Shown here piece after piece: positions 1 to 11,240 of a DNA stretch of 49,396 bases; the stretch's first letter is position 1; every line of letters starts with the position of its first letter. Origin of the DNA: Candolleomyces eurysporus (lineage: Eukaryota > Basidiomycota > Agaricomycetes > Agaricales > Psathyrellaceae); contig JANBPK010000974.1 of assembly GCA_027579435.1 (NCBI GenBank), positions 1 through 49,396 of the forward strand, in the 5' to 3' direction. A program made the translations under genes and the position numbers. The notes beneath the pieces are model-generated. The model was not told the DNA's origin. It was given only the letters and a program-made list of their open reading frames with translations, and made no database searches.

Positions 1-168
1 AGTACTCACCAGAATACTAGTCGTCAACAGTAGCACAATAAGTACGACACTTTCAACCTCAGCCTTTTATCCGTTCTCCGAGATGATGAGAAGAAGATGG
101 ATAGAGACTTGAGCACCAGACAGATGGTAGGTAAGTGGGCGGTCAGTGAAGAGATGACGGGGAAGACA

Positions 169-385
169 GGTGGCCTCATATATGTCAAGCCAGACTGCTG
201 CCCGGCTGTGAATCTCCTGGGAACTGCTTGCCACAATAGTTTTTATTCCCGATAGGCGCCGGGCGGTACAGGTGGCCTCAACTCTCCTCAACTNCGTCAA
301 GCCAGACTGCTGTGCCCCGGCTGTGAATCTCCTGGCAAATGCTTCCCACAATAGGTTTTTGTTCCCGGATAGGCCGAGCGGTGCA
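169..385. repeat. Two tandem ~100-115 bp repeat units upstream of the GTPase locus
   Basis: Both units begin GGTGGCCTCA (169 and 271). They share the core CAAGCCAGACTGCTG, then CCCGGCTGTGAATCTCCTGG, CACAATAG and a TTCCCG-GATAGG block, and end in a GCGGTACA/GCGGTGCA motif. They differ by substitutions and small indels. No gene is visible inside them. Confidence 0.8.
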
Positions 386-394
386 AGACTCTTC

Positions 395-652
395 ACATCC
401 TCGAGGCCGAAGAAAAAGGGCTTCATTCTCTCCCCGATTAATTCCCAACACTTTCGAAGCTACTATCAGTGTTTATCTGCAACGTTGAAGCTGCATACCG
501 TGACGCAAGACGCCCGCAACCTGCCTGTAGGACGTTCGAGTAGCCAAGCACTCATTCTGGAGGCTATATAAAAGACGCTGCTCTCTCACGTCAACGATCT
601 TCGTAGGCCCAGCCAGGAGCGTTGATACACCATGGCAAAGCAACAGCAGCAA
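395..652 (+). pseudogene. Dead duplicate of the GTPase promoter and first codons
   Basis: This stretch matches 1335-1632: the same CCTCGAGGCCGAAGAAAAAGG block, the same GACGCCCGCAACCTGCCTG block, a TATATAAA box at 565, and an ATG at 632 inside the shared sequence ATGGCAAAGCAACAGCAGCA. The intact copy reads MAKQQQQ and goes on to a splice donor. This copy reads MAKQQQQ and then TAA-TAG, and no donor or P-loop exon follows. I read it as a truncated duplicate of the 5' end of the GTPase gene at 1612. Its TATA-to-ATG spacing (67 bp, against 64 bp) is kept, so it might still fire transcription; that is inference. Confidence 0.75.
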
Positions 653-1334
653 TAATAGTCACTATCTCTAGAGGCTCCTTATCCAAATCATTTCGCGACT
701 CGGAGTTCCAGATCGCGAATTCGCTCCCGATAGATATCCCTTGGATTGCCCCGGCACCAGCAGCCTTCAATTGGCTCTTTTTCAGGGTCGCGTTCAAGAC
801 AGGCTTCGTGTTTGCAACCTTTCTGTGGAAAAGGAACCGGGTCCTGTAGTGACCTTCACACTGGGGGGTTTGTCTAACCACGGTTTAGAATACCACCCTG
901 AAGACTCTAGAGGCAAACGTATGATGACGTCAAAGTCTCCATCCGTTCTATCAAGCCCTCGTAGGTGATCTCGGCAGTATTGACCCCTTTCATCGCCCCG
1001 AGTAGGGCTCTGTAAAAGCCCCAGACGTCTTGACTTCATGGGCGCGTTCATGAGGGGCACAGGCAGCCAAAAGGACGTGGGATCGTGATCCATGATGTGG
1101 AAACTTTTCGAGAACTCGCGCTCCCCGATCGCCAGGAACTCGCAGCACCAGGTCATCGTCAAGGTCAGCGGGGATCTCAAGGTCCTCTGACCATGGTGTC
1201 CGATTCTGATCGCGTCCCAGAACCGGAATGGCCCCACGCCACCTAGTCCAAAATGGACCACCTTGAAGCGATGGCTGGGGTTAGGGTTGGTGCATCGCTT
1301 GCAGCCTCATGAGCCTTTTCAACTTGAACTCTTC
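653..1334. other. Spacer between the duplicated promoters, no recognised gene
   Basis: A 155-codon open frame on the minus strand (794-1261) covers much of this stretch. It has no recognisable domain and no sensible partner exons, so I do not call it a gene. A short stretch near 1195-1215 (ATGGTGTCCGATTCTGATCGC) faintly resembles the first exon of the second GTPase gene, which hints at decayed GTPase sequence. Confidence 0.4.
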
Positions 1335-1547
1335 ACATCGCCACATCCTCGAGGCCGAAGAAAAAGGGCTTCTACTATCTGCATTCTCTCACTGATCAGT
1401 TCGAAACACTTTCGGAGCTACTATCACTAGCTATCTGCAACGTTGTAGCTGCATGCCGTGACGCAAAAGATGCCACACCGCCATGCATTAGACGCCCGCA
1501 ACCTGCCTGCAGGACGTTCGAATGTCGCCAGGCACCCATTCTGGGGC

Positions 1548-1555
1548 TATATAAA
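1548..1555 (+). promoter_or_regulatory. TATA box of GTPase gene 1
   Basis: TATATAAA lies 64 bp upstream of the ATG at 1612, within the block duplicated at 565. Confidence 0.6.
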
Positions 1556-1611
1556 GGACGCTGCTCTCTCACACCAACGATCCTCGTTGGAGCCAGCAAC
1601 GCTGATACATC

Positions 1612-3947
1612 ATGGCAAAGCAACAGCAGCAAGATACTAGGCTCGTCGCGTAAGTACCCCAGTCCCTTTGACTCTCCACGAGATGGCTGAGATTTCCGCA
1701 GTGTTATGGGAGAAACTGGCGCTGGAAAGTCGTCGGTACGTTTCTGTGTTATCCCAGTGTGGCTGTCCAACCTGACGAAACCCTATGCCAGTTCATTAAC
1801 GCTGTCCTTGGTAAGGAAGCTGCTCTGTCCAGCGATGGGTCCTTCTCGTGCACCAGAGCGGTCGAACAGTTCGAGTACAAGCGCTCGGATGGCTTGACGG
1901 TCACTCTGGTCGATACACCTGGATTTAATGATTATGGAGCGGAAGACGCCAAGACCGACGCTGAGATTTTGCAGATGATTGCTGAATTTCTTAAAACTCA
2001 GTAAGCGTGTCTTTCTCGTCCAACTAGGAAATCACTGAGGTCGCGATATAAAGGTACGACGAAAAGAGAAAGTTCTCGGGTGTCGTGTTCCTCCATCCCA
2101 TCACTGCGGCACCGGCAGGAACCACTTCGAAAAACATGAGAATGTTCAAACGCCTCTGTGGAAACGATCAGCTGAAGAACGTCGTCGTAGTCACCACTCG
2201 TTGGGACGAAGCTTGTGACAGCGAGGAAGGTCTCGAAGACGCTGAGCAGTCGGAGGTATCGCTCATGGAGTCTGAAGGTCTCTTGAAGGACCTCAAAGAT
2301 GCCGGTGCTCGTTTTCTTCGGGCGGGCCATTTCAGCAAAGAGATACCCCAGCCAGCTGGAGCCCAGTATCAGTCCCCGGTCGCCGTGGTGGAAACCCTTC
2401 TCGGACTCGAGCCCGTTTACCTCCAAATCCAGGAGGAGATGGCTAGGGGAAAACCTATTCAAGAAACTGCCGCCGGTTTGGTCCTCGAGAAAGAGTTCGA
2501 GGATCTCAGAAATACCTTGAACGACCGCATGAACAGCATCCAGAAGACCGTCGAGTACTTGCAATCCGCCACCGACATTGGAAAGGCGGATCGGGAGAAA
2601 CAGAACGAGGTCCTCCATCTGCGTATCAAGGAGTGGGAGAAGCTTCAGGGTGAGTTTTCCACTCAGTGGAAAGCTTGGGAGGACTGCCAAAAGGTTTGCC
2701 CTCGTCCATCACTTGACGGGATGTAGACACTCACTCATCCACCTACTACCTAGTCCTTGATCGCGAGTCAATTCGACTCTTTCAAGACGAAGCAAGAGCA
2801 GGAACTCGAGAACACCCGGTCCGAAATGCGCGAAGCTCAAGCCAAACTCGACCGTCGAGGCCTGTCACAGAAACAGCTCAATGACGAGTTGAAGCATGCG
2901 CTCGAAACAAGCCGGAAGGAGCGCGACCTGCTGTCGGCGGAGTGCCAGACCCACCGGGAACGCGAACGCAAGCTGAACGACGACCTCAACGAGACCCGAT
3001 CGGCGTTAACCCAGCAGACTCTGGATCTCCAGGCCGACAAGGTCAGGCTCCTGGAAGCGCTGAACGAGGCCAAGTCTGCTTTGACGGCGAAGACAGCCGA
3101 AGTGGAGATCATGAAGGGGGAGAAGGCCAGCGCCAATATCTCAGGACTTCGTGCCCAGCTCGAAGAGGTGGCCAAAGACAGGGACCGTCTCAAAGCGTCT
3201 TTGGCAACCAAGACAGCCGAGCTGGAGGAAATAAAGGAGCGCGCGAGTCTCAATGCCTCGGGACTTCGTGCCCAACTCGAAGAAGTGAAGAAGGACCGAG
3301 ACTTCACTAAGGCTGCGCACCTCGATGCCCAGAACGAGCTAGAAATGACGAGGAAGGCGCTCCAGGAGTCGGAGGAGGAATCGGAAGTGCTCAGACAGGA
3401 ACTAGATGTGAAAGACCAGGAAACCGATCTCCTGCAAAAGCTGGCCGACAAGCAAGCTTTCGATATCGCATCTTATACGCAGGAAATCACGACTCTGGAG
3501 GAAGAGGTGAAGATACTTAAATCGAGACGCACAAGATCTGAGGCAGGGAAGGGATCTCGCAAGCAAGGTGCCAGTGGCTACCCTCCCTCACCCTACGGCG
3601 CCAGCCCCTCGTCACCACCTCCGCTAGCTTCCGCACCCTCATTCCTTGCTCCTGAAGTCCAGCGCCGAGTTAATGATCTACAGTTCGGCCAGCAAGAACC
3701 TAGAGGCCCACCTCCGTATGTTAATTTATCTGAACAGGAGTTGGCGGAGGCCAGGCAGCGCGTCGCTCAGATCGGCCACGACATGGATACCAATAGGTAC
3801 CACGCCAACAAGGATGCCTTGCAGTGGGAATACAACTACTTGCTCACCGAGCGCATCCCGGAGTTGGAGCAGAAAGTTCTCGACCGAGGGAGTGCTTTCA
3901 ATATGCCGATGCCACAGCCGCACGGCGCTTGGTCTGGTTACACTTGA
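1612..3947 (+). CDS. P-loop GTPase (AIG1/IRG-like G domain) with long coiled-coil tail, copy 1
   Basis: Five exons can be joined in frame: 1612-1649, 1702-1735, 1792-2000, 2054-2693, 2754-3947, giving about 704 residues. The N-terminal ~220 residues form a G domain: G1 GETGAGKSS (exon 2), then FINAVLGK, G3 DTPGFNDYG, HPITAAPAG, and a G4-like VVTTRWD in place of NKxD. From about residue 260 to 560 the protein is heptad-rich (Glu/Lys/Leu/Arg repeats such as LRAQLEEV-KDRD twice), so it is a long coiled coil. The tail is Pro/Ser-rich (YPPSPYGASPSS) with a conserved-looking C terminus. Such proteins are expanded in Agaricomycetes; their function is not established, and GTP binding with coiled-coil oligomerisation is inferred. 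The fourth intron has an atypical donor (GTTTGC). The gene pairs with the paralog at 4791. Confidence 0.88.
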
Positions 3948-4242
3948 GGTCAATTTCTTCGTTTGTTCCTTCCATTCTATACCTACGCCGGGCGTTCACA
4001 CTATGTTTTCCTCTTCACACATCATTACATTTCTGTCGTCGATGTCGATTCCAGACTTTATGCGTCTTCTCTCATTGATTCCCTAATCGTTTGTTTTCCT
4101 AGCCTACTTCCGACCGTAGTATTGTCTATTGCACGCTATGCTGTATTCATCACGTTGGAGCCGTCTGACACGGANTTTTTTACCTCGAGTCTGTTTGCTC
4201 CGTGCGTCACTTTGGATCGGCCTGTGCTTTGGTGCCTGCTCT

Positions 4243-4340
4243 TTTTCATTTCGGGAAGTGAAAAACGCGAGATAGTAAGTCCCCTCCTCATGTTTATGAT
4301 CGCGCACAAATTGACGCCGAATCACCAGGTGTTCCCCAAT
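4243..4340. repeat. Direct repeat, copy 1
   Basis: TTTCATTTCGGGAAGTG, CCTCATGTTTATGATCG, TTGACGCCGAATCACCAGG and TTCCCCAAT run in the same order as in 4522-4624, with small differences. Copies start about 280 bp apart. Confidence 0.75.
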
Positions 4341-4521
4341 TGAATATATGTGGCGTCAGGAACATGTGTTCTGAATTATAGGAACCATGTTGCCTTTCGA
4401 AATCTAGACGACCAATAATGGCAGAAATGACCCAGTCAAACGCGGATGGCCGCTGCCCTTTCCTGGGTAGATCACGGTGCATGCTCCAATTTGACGCCGG
4501 GCGCTATATATATCATGATCA

Positions 4522-4624
4522 CTTTTCGTTTCGGGAAGAGTATCGAGCAGCAGTGTGAGCAACCTCATGTTTTCCATTATCGATCGCAAGTTGACACCAA
4601 ATGACCAGGTGGTTCTCCCCAATC
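4522..4624. repeat. Direct repeat, copy 2
   Basis: Diverged copy of 4243-4340 (CTTTTCGTTTCGGGAAGAG, CCTCATGTTTTCCATTATCG, TTGACACCAAATGACCAGG, TCTCCCCAATCG). It lies about 170 bp upstream of the second GTPase start. Confidence 0.75.
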
Positions 4625-4790
4625 GCCCGATCGAATGTGCTGCAGCAACAGCGTGTTGAAAGCATGGAATCTTCTGGCATCTTTGGGAAGATCGATAATG
4701 ACGAAGAGGGCCCAGACGATGGCCCGGCAAATCACATAAGAACTGTAAAGGAACCCGTGTCCGACCACTGGTCAGTTTCTGGTCAATACC

Positions 4791-7185
4791 ATGCCTCCAT
4801 CCTCGGTCCACCAGGAGCCTATTCTGATCGCGTACGTCCCTGAAATGCTTTATATCGTAGCGTCAGCCTTGACTCGAAGCGTTATAGCATCGTCGGCGAG
4901 ACGGGATCTGGAAAATCAACCGTCGGTCAAAACCTTCGCGGACGTCGGCACTCGCGGCAGGACTGACTTTGCTTCCTATTCAGTTTATCAATTCCGTCAT
5001 TGGAAAGGATGTTGCGCCGGTCGGCGACAACATAGGAACCTGCACAGACAAAGTGAAACAATACGCCTATCAACTTCCTGACGGCCGGAGGGTCGCGTTC
5101 TTCGATAGCCCTGGATTCGATGGCTACTTTGCGGGTGACTCTTCCCGCAAGTATCCAAGCAATGCGGTCATTCTCGGGGCGCTTGATTACGCGCTTCGAA
5201 CTCAGGTGTGAGTACTTCAATTTCCAGCCACCTCGAATCTATGTTGATTGTCATATTGGCAGACCCGGAGCACGCTTTTCCTATGTCCTCCTCCTCCACA
5301 TCCAGTCCAATAACGAACCAGCTTTTCTGGGAAAGGAGAAAAGGCTCTTCACAAAGCTCTGTGGCGACGAACAAAGCGCCCTACGCGTGATCACGACCTT
5401 TTGGGACGACTTTTCGGAAGACGACTTTGAATCGATTAGTGCTGCTGAAGAGCGCTTGGCGGCATCGCCTCCCGAGAGCTTGAAGAACGTGATACTCGAT
5501 AAACAGGGCGTTGAATATCTCCGCACTGGCAAGGCCCTCGAATGTAAACACATTGAAGGATATCTTCATCCCCGACAAATCATCCACCAGCTCCTCGGCC
5601 TTAACGACGAAACCACCCCACCCCAGCCGGCAGAGGACTGTCTCCAGGGTACAGTTGGAGCTCGCGGTGACGAGTCTACCATGCCTGATAGTCCGACAAC
5701 TGCCGTGGAGGAACGTCCCCCGGGCAAAATCGAACCTGACGATGGAGGGTCAGGTAGTCAGACGGCTGCCAACACCAGCGACGGAATAGAATTGGTATGT
5801 GCATGCCCTTGAGTCTAGGTCTCTTTTTCTCGGCTTACCCACCACGATGACAGGGAGGTATAATGGGGGAGCTCCAAGCGCTCAGGGATGCTCAACGGCG
5901 AGAACTCGATCATTTGCGCGACTACACTGCCAAGCTTGGCCATGCGACGTCTACTCTACTGGAACACCCCACGTTCATCGCCGATTTAGGATTGAATATT
6001 GAGCTCAAGAAGAAGCTGGAAGACCTAACCAAGGACCACGATCACCTTTCGATGAAGTGTGAGGCTCTGGCCGGTCAGAAAGAGGTGCTCACGGAGAGGT
6101 TGAAGCGAATGACGGAGGAGATGAACGACCTGGTGAAGAAGCAACAACGCATATCGAACTCGGGATCTGCTCTCGCGGACGCCGGCCAACCTTCCTCAGT
6201 GTATAGCCCGCGTTCTCTCAGCTCCGGCATTCCACTGCGCAGCTGTCGTGAGCAATTGCTCGATGCTATCAAGTCCTTCTCGGTTCAACTCTCCGAGGAG
6301 CTGAGCGCAGTCGAACGGGAGGAGGAGGAAAGGAAGCTTGAAATCGACGCGCTCGATACTGCGAGATACGATACCAAGATAACATTGGACAAGCCACGAG
6401 GACGTCACACGGAGATCCGTGAGGAGATGGCAGAGCTAGCAAGAGAGCATCGGCATTTGAAGGTGGAGTTGAGAGATCTGCGCGAACGCGAATCCGTGTC
6501 AAGCTGCGAGCTAGACAAGGAGAAGAAACCACAGTCCTCTTGGGTTCCGCGACGTCGGGCCCTTCCCGATAGAGTGCAACGTCTCGAGTCTACGCTCAAA
6601 GACCTCCGGGGGGAAATAGCGAAAAGGGAACAGTGGATCAAGGATGTCGAGGAGGAATATGAAGACAGCTGCGAGGAATGGGGACGAGTAACTGGCGAGA
6701 TCGAGAAGTTGGAACATATCATGGAAGTGAAGCAGAGGTCAATGACTATGCTGCAGGATAGGGACAGTCGGGGCAGAGAGGGTGTCGAGATGCTTCGGTC
6801 TGTGAACGCAAAGCTTCTGGGGGAGCTAGACCTTCTCCGCCAGGCTCTGCTTGCACCATGGGATAAAGCCTTGCTCACCGGCGACATTTCACAGGGTTGT
6901 GCCAATATCGAGCCCGGGGCGATCAAGAAGATGGTAGAGTACCCTCAATACTGGACTTCGGGACTGGTCGAATCCCTCCAGGAAAGCTTCGTCTCCATGA
7001 AGCTGAAACAGCTCATTCGCATAAAGCGCAGCGAAGAGTCTTATTGGCTGGAGAGACAAGTAGAGGAAGAGACCCGGCAGTGGAAGAATGTGGCCGAAAT
7101 GATCTATCGCAAGTTCTACGAGAATCCAACGAGACAGGAAGCGTGCCCTATTCTTGAAGGATGGAAGCTGGCAGACCGGAATTGA
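4791..7185 (+). CDS. P-loop GTPase with coiled-coil tail, copy 2 (tandem paralog)
   Basis: Exons 4791-4831, 4888-4921, 4984-5207, 5263-5794 and 5854-7185 join in frame to about 720 residues. Exon 1 ends in phase 2, exon 2 is again exactly 34 nt, and exons 3 and 4 end in the same phases as in the gene at 1612, so the two genes are duplicates. G1 is GETGSGKST, followed by FINSVIGKD; G3 is DSPGFDGYF; the G4 position reads ITTFWDD, so the usual NKxD is not kept. Residues from about 280 onward are heptad-rich coiled coil. The last ~100 residues are not similar to copy 1. Protein identity with copy 1 is low outside the G motifs, so the duplication is old. The donor of exon 2 (GTCGGT) is weak. Cellular role unknown. 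Confidence 0.85.
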
Positions 7186-7252
7186 AAGGTCTCCATTGTG
7201 CCATATGCCATACCCCGGATATGCAGATAAATTCGATTACGATTGCATGTAT

Positions 7253-8415
7253 CTACGACAAACACTTCTTTTGAATCTTTGATAGCTGGAAATTCGCGAA
7301 GATTCTGGATGGCCGTTTCGAAAACTTTGAGACAATATCCGGGAGGACGTCCCTTTGCTGGTACACGGGAATTCGATAGAGACTGAAAAGGCTCTGGAGG
7401 AGAATCGGAAAACGGAACTTTCGGAGACCAGCCGCGAATTGTGGTATCGGGCGGTGTGAGATCTTCGGCCTACTGGCAGGTTGACTGGGAGGTGCCACAC
7501 TAGGGTCAACGGTTTTTTCGGAAATGGTCCCGCTTTTTGTAGTAGGAGGATGTTTAGATTGTGACCGTTTTCTTAATATCTCGCTGAGCAGCGCGCCAGG
7601 TGGTCGAGTCTTCGTCAAGCTAGGGCTCGTTGAAATTGGGGTGGGCGTCAAGACCGCTTCTTCGACTCGAGTTCCCAAGGGATTCTCCGACTCCGCCTCC
7701 TGGGTTTGGGCTCCAAGGCTGAGCTCTTCGTGTTCTGTAGATTTAGGGTGACTGATTTTGGCTGGCGCGGGCGGTTTTTTTATCCGTTTGATGTAGTGTC
7801 CATGGTCGTCGGCGAGTGACGAGGTGGGGCGGTTTAGGATGACCCAGAACGTGATCGAGCCAGCTGAAGGTAGCCGACGCTTGGGCAACGAGGCTAGGGT
7901 GTGCATTCGGCAGTGTCATCACCACTACTTGGTACTTCCTCAGGCAAAGTACTGAAATGGCGTAGGCGAAATCACGGTCGCCGGATATCATGACAATGGT
8001 GGAATTTGTAGCGAGATTGTCCATGGCGTAGGCGAGGACGTCGACTGAACATCGAAAGAAGAACGAAATGAGAATACTCCAGTCTAATGGGACTTTTAGC
8101 GGCTTACCTATCATCATCTTGTCTGCAACATCCTTACGGCCATTGCGAGGTACGTCCACTATAGAGACGCCTGAGGCTTGCAACTCTGAGCGTATGCTGG
8201 CCTTGGCTGGGATGTGGGGCAAATAGGCTCTGAACACCTTTATCGGTCCATATGACTGCACCAATTCACGAATTCGTTTCACGACAGCGTAGCCAGGAAG
8301 TTCTCCAGACACAAAGCAGTTCTCTTCGTGGTGTCGGTTTTTCCATGAAAGAGGACGCTACAGGCGACTCACCATAGTCCCAAAAGACTGCAACATTGCG
8401 AGGGTCGTAGCCCAT
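7253..8415 (-). CDS. NYN-domain protein (MARF1/LabA-type PIN-like fold)
   Basis: Exons (minus strand): 8373-8415, 8108-8323, then from 8044 downward. The start gives [17 protein letters not shown], the classic NYN opening, with the WDYENC motif split by a 49-bp intron. [18 protein letters not shown] and [12 protein letters not shown] follow, supplying the conserved acidic residues of the putative metal-dependent RNase site. The intact frame ends at 7743 (186 residues). However, a coding-like Pro/Ser/Lys-rich frame continues to a stop at 7253 if one base is removed from the seven-base T run at 7775-7781 (A run on the coding strand). Fungal relatives often carry long low-complexity tails, so I favour the longer gene with an indel here. 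A spliced alternative is possible. The family is tied to RNA silencing or decay; the target is unknown. Confidence 0.78.
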
Positions 8416-8516
8416 TCAAGGGCAGGATGGTGTGGGTAAAGGGAAGAGATGGCAGGGTCTGGCTGATGGCGGTGTATCCGTCTATTCCTGTCCGCCTTAT
8501 GTATTGTACAAAGCTA

Positions 8517-9401
8517 TTACAACAATCCAAGCTGCTCTCTAATCGACTCCCGGACTTGCCGCTCGTATTCTGCCTTGTTCTCCCTGTAGAGCTTGCAGCA
8601 GTCGATGTTGGCACCGCTCTCGAGGTTGGGTTCTGAAGCGAGATGTTGGCAGTTTGGTCAGAAACGACATCGCAAGTTCCAGACACACCTGCAAGCATGG
8701 AAATCACGCTTAGAATAACCTTCTCTACACTCTGCACCGGGCTCCACCGCTCTGAGGCTTGTTCGTACATTGTCGGGTCGTCGCCGGGTGTATGGAGGAT
8801 TGAGATGCAGACGTTTCCGTCGGCGTACACTATCACATCTTTCAGCTTCCTGAGAGCAATGAGGGGTGGAATGACGGTCACACTGACCGTTTGGATGGAG
8901 TAGTGGAGGTTCAAACTTCATCTTGAATGGGGAGAGTGGGTAGTCCGCCGGCTAATTACGGTCAGCACCCCAACAGATCCAGGTAGAAAGAGTCGGACGT
9001 ACGAAAGTCAGCTTGGCCGCAAAGACACCTCCTTCCTGTACCACGTCAATTGAGCACGCCCTCATTAGCATGTAAGTTGGTGACGCACAAATGGTGTATC
9101 TTTAGGCCCACAAATGAGAGCCTCCCAAGTGAAGAAATCGTCTTCGGATATCGGGCCTGTTTCGCGTTGGTCAATCTGTCTTCGGGTACACTGGTGGGGA
9201 CAACAAACCAGCAGTAAACATCCCATCAGGCGAGCCTGTAGCACAAGAAATCAATCCAAGGAGAGGTCAGTCGAACTTGGGCCTTCTCAACGAGACAATA
9301 ACAATAAGATGAACACACTACCTACCTCCAGCAGTCAGCTGCTTGTACTCCGTCATAAGACGACGGAGAGCGGTGGCGCTTGATGATGGTCTTGAAGCCA
9401 T
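8517..9401 (-). CDS. UBC7: Ubiquitin-conjugating enzyme E2, UBC7/UBE2G type
   Basis: Seven exons: 9326-9401, 9209-9235, 9089-9156, 9003-9035, 8888-8951, 8689-8829, 8517-8632, coding for 174 residues, the usual length. It begins [20 protein letters not shown] and ends REQLGLL. The E2 core shows HPN at residues 87-89 and the catalytic Cys97 in [10 protein letters not shown]. After it comes the loop insertion [19 protein letters not shown], which marks the UBC7/UBE2G class. Known members work with ER membrane E3 ligases (Hrd1, Doa10) and the recruiter Cue1 in ER-associated degradation, building Lys48 chains. The stop lies about 100 bp from the start of the downstream NYN gene, on the same strand. 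Confidence 0.95.
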
Positions 9402-9769
9402 GGTTCGTCAAAAAAGTGGGCGTGGAGGGAGATGAGGTTCGGTGTCGTGGTGGTCGTGATCAGAGCTGAAAGTCGGCGCCTACGTGGAACTGCCCGGCCC
9501 GGACCTTGAAATTGGCGCCCACACTCCTGAAGGTTGACCGGCCGCTATTCCACCATCACCAGCCTGCTGGCCTACTAGAGCCAGAAATGTGTTCAATGTG
9601 CGCACCACAGCGCTCGACGGCAGCATACTCCAGAAATTGGTAGCTCTACGGCTTTTCTGGGAATGCTGTGCGGATTCGAAGCTTATCTGAAAGGACAATG
9701 ATGCTTCGACGGCTTTGTCGCTAGCTAAAAACCCTGACTGCGCTTTGGGGGGCCATATCTTCTCTACCC
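9402..9769. other. Divergent intergenic region between the E2 and F-box genes
   Basis: 368 bp between two start codons pointing away from each other, so a shared promoter region. I see no clear TATA box. The open frame on the minus strand here is a shadow. Confidence 0.5.
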
Positions 9770-11240
9770 ATGCCCACTCCTTCGCAACTATCTCGCCCAG
9801 AATCTGATGGCTGCATCTCACTCTTCGTGTTTCCCAGAGAGCTTATCGACTCCATTGTAGAGGACATTCGTGGCCTCGGAGACAACGACTCCGCCCTTCG
9901 AAGCTTTGCAATCACCTGCAAAGATATCTTGGACATATGTCGCCCATTTATCTTCGAAAAAATCACTATCACTCCAGGCAGAGAGTATACTGCACTGCTC
10001 AGCGCCCTCAGAAATGATAGCGCGGTCATCAGCATGGTTCGTAACGTGCGCGTGGAGTTCTTACAGCAGGACTTCGATTCGACCTTCCAGCACACCTCCC
10101 GTGCCCGGGTCTTTCGAGAGCTGTCCAAAGTGCGGGAGCTGAGCCTCAGGTCGCCTCAGGGCAGCCGATGCCGCTTCAACCCAGAGGATGTGAACTGCTC
10201 ACTCCAGCCTATCAAGTCCCTGGTGCCAATGCTCTCTTCGAAGGCATTAGTCTCCCTCTCCATCGTATTTTTCTCATTGCCGAGCTCGATCTTCTCTCTC
10301 TGCACGAACTTGAAGGAATTGAACATCCAAATGGGTTGCATCGTAGAATGTCCGGTCGAACCTTCACCCTCTGGGTAAGTAGCCGGTCGCTGTTACAGTG
10401 TCTGTTTCTTTTTGACTGATATTTTTCCCTTTCGACGCTTGCAGAGAGGTGGAACGTCCGCAGTTGGAAGTGTTGTCGATAAACCATACTGCTCAATCAA
10501 GGTGGCCTGTTCCTGGGGGTTCTCGATACACCGCAGCAGACGATAAGCTCGCTTTTCCTGACCTCAAGAAGCTGAAACACTTGAAAGCTTGGTTTCCCGA
10601 CTATGTTCTACGAAGTATCATTGACGAGCCGGAGAACCTGAAGTCGTTGCATTTGCAAGTACGAGGTGAGCCGCACCTCACTTTTCTTCTCCGCTGTTGT
10701 TCAACACTGTACCACTATTCAGCGCATAATGTGGATCAATTGGAAACCTTCCTCTCGAACGAGATGTTCCGATCCAATCCCCATAAGAGACGCGGCCTCA
10801 AAAAGTTAACAGTCGAGGTGCTCTGTCTCGAGAGAGGCTTCAACCCCGAACAAGTCCTTCCAAAATTTATCCGCCCATTAGCATCCCTTAAGAACGTCGA
10901 GCGTTTCGAATTCATAGGAGTATTTCAATCCCTGCTCGTGATCGAGGGTTGCGAGAACGCTTTACACCCCGTGTCCCGCGACTTCGCTCACGCTTTCCTC
11001 GAATCGGTGGGGACTCGCAACACGGGGACGATGTTGACCGAGTTCAACATCAAAATAGCATGCAAGGAAGACGTGTTTGGTCCCAGTGCCACTGGCCGTC
11101 AATTCACCAACCTCATTCAACAAGCGAGTAGGTTGCTTTCCCGAGCTGGAGAGGAGGCCGTCGCAGATATCTTTGCAGCTGCGGGGATTCGACTCAGCAT
11201 ACAGTACTTAATGCTCGAGGAGGAGCTGGCTGCCGCGTGA
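9770..11240 (+). CDS. F-box domain protein
   Basis: Two exons (9770-10374 and 10445-11240) code for 466 residues. After a short leader, residues ~18-60 read LFVFPRELIDSIVEDI and ALRSFAITCKDILDICRPFIFEKI, the F-box pattern common in Agaricomycete F-box proteins. This would bind Skp1 in an SCF ubiquitin ligase. The rest has scattered leucine-rich stretches (LVSLSIVFF, LCTNLKELNIQ, LKHLKAWFPDY, LKSLHLQVRG, LKNVERFEFIG), consistent with a degenerate LRR substrate-binding region. These F-box/LRR genes form large, fast-evolving families, so the substrate cannot be guessed. Start chosen at the first ATG before the F-box. Confidence 0.85.

Larger units (their letters stand above)
3948..4790. other. 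Spacer between the two GTPase genes, with direct repeats
   Basis: It holds the 3' region of gene 1, two ~100 bp direct repeats (listed separately) and a CTATATATAT stretch at 4504-4513. I see no coding exon. Confidence 0.6.

Noticed and set aside
794..1261. 155-codon minus-strand open frame
   Set aside because: Low-information protein, no splice partners, no recognised motif.
1275..1295. Telomere-like GGTTAGGGTTGG
   Set aside because: Fewer than two TTAGGG units and surrounded by unique DNA; chance or a tiny interstitial trace.
7775..7781. Programmed frameshift in the NYN gene
   Set aside because: The A run is not in the register of a known -1 slippery heptamer in the coding frame; a sequence error is simpler.
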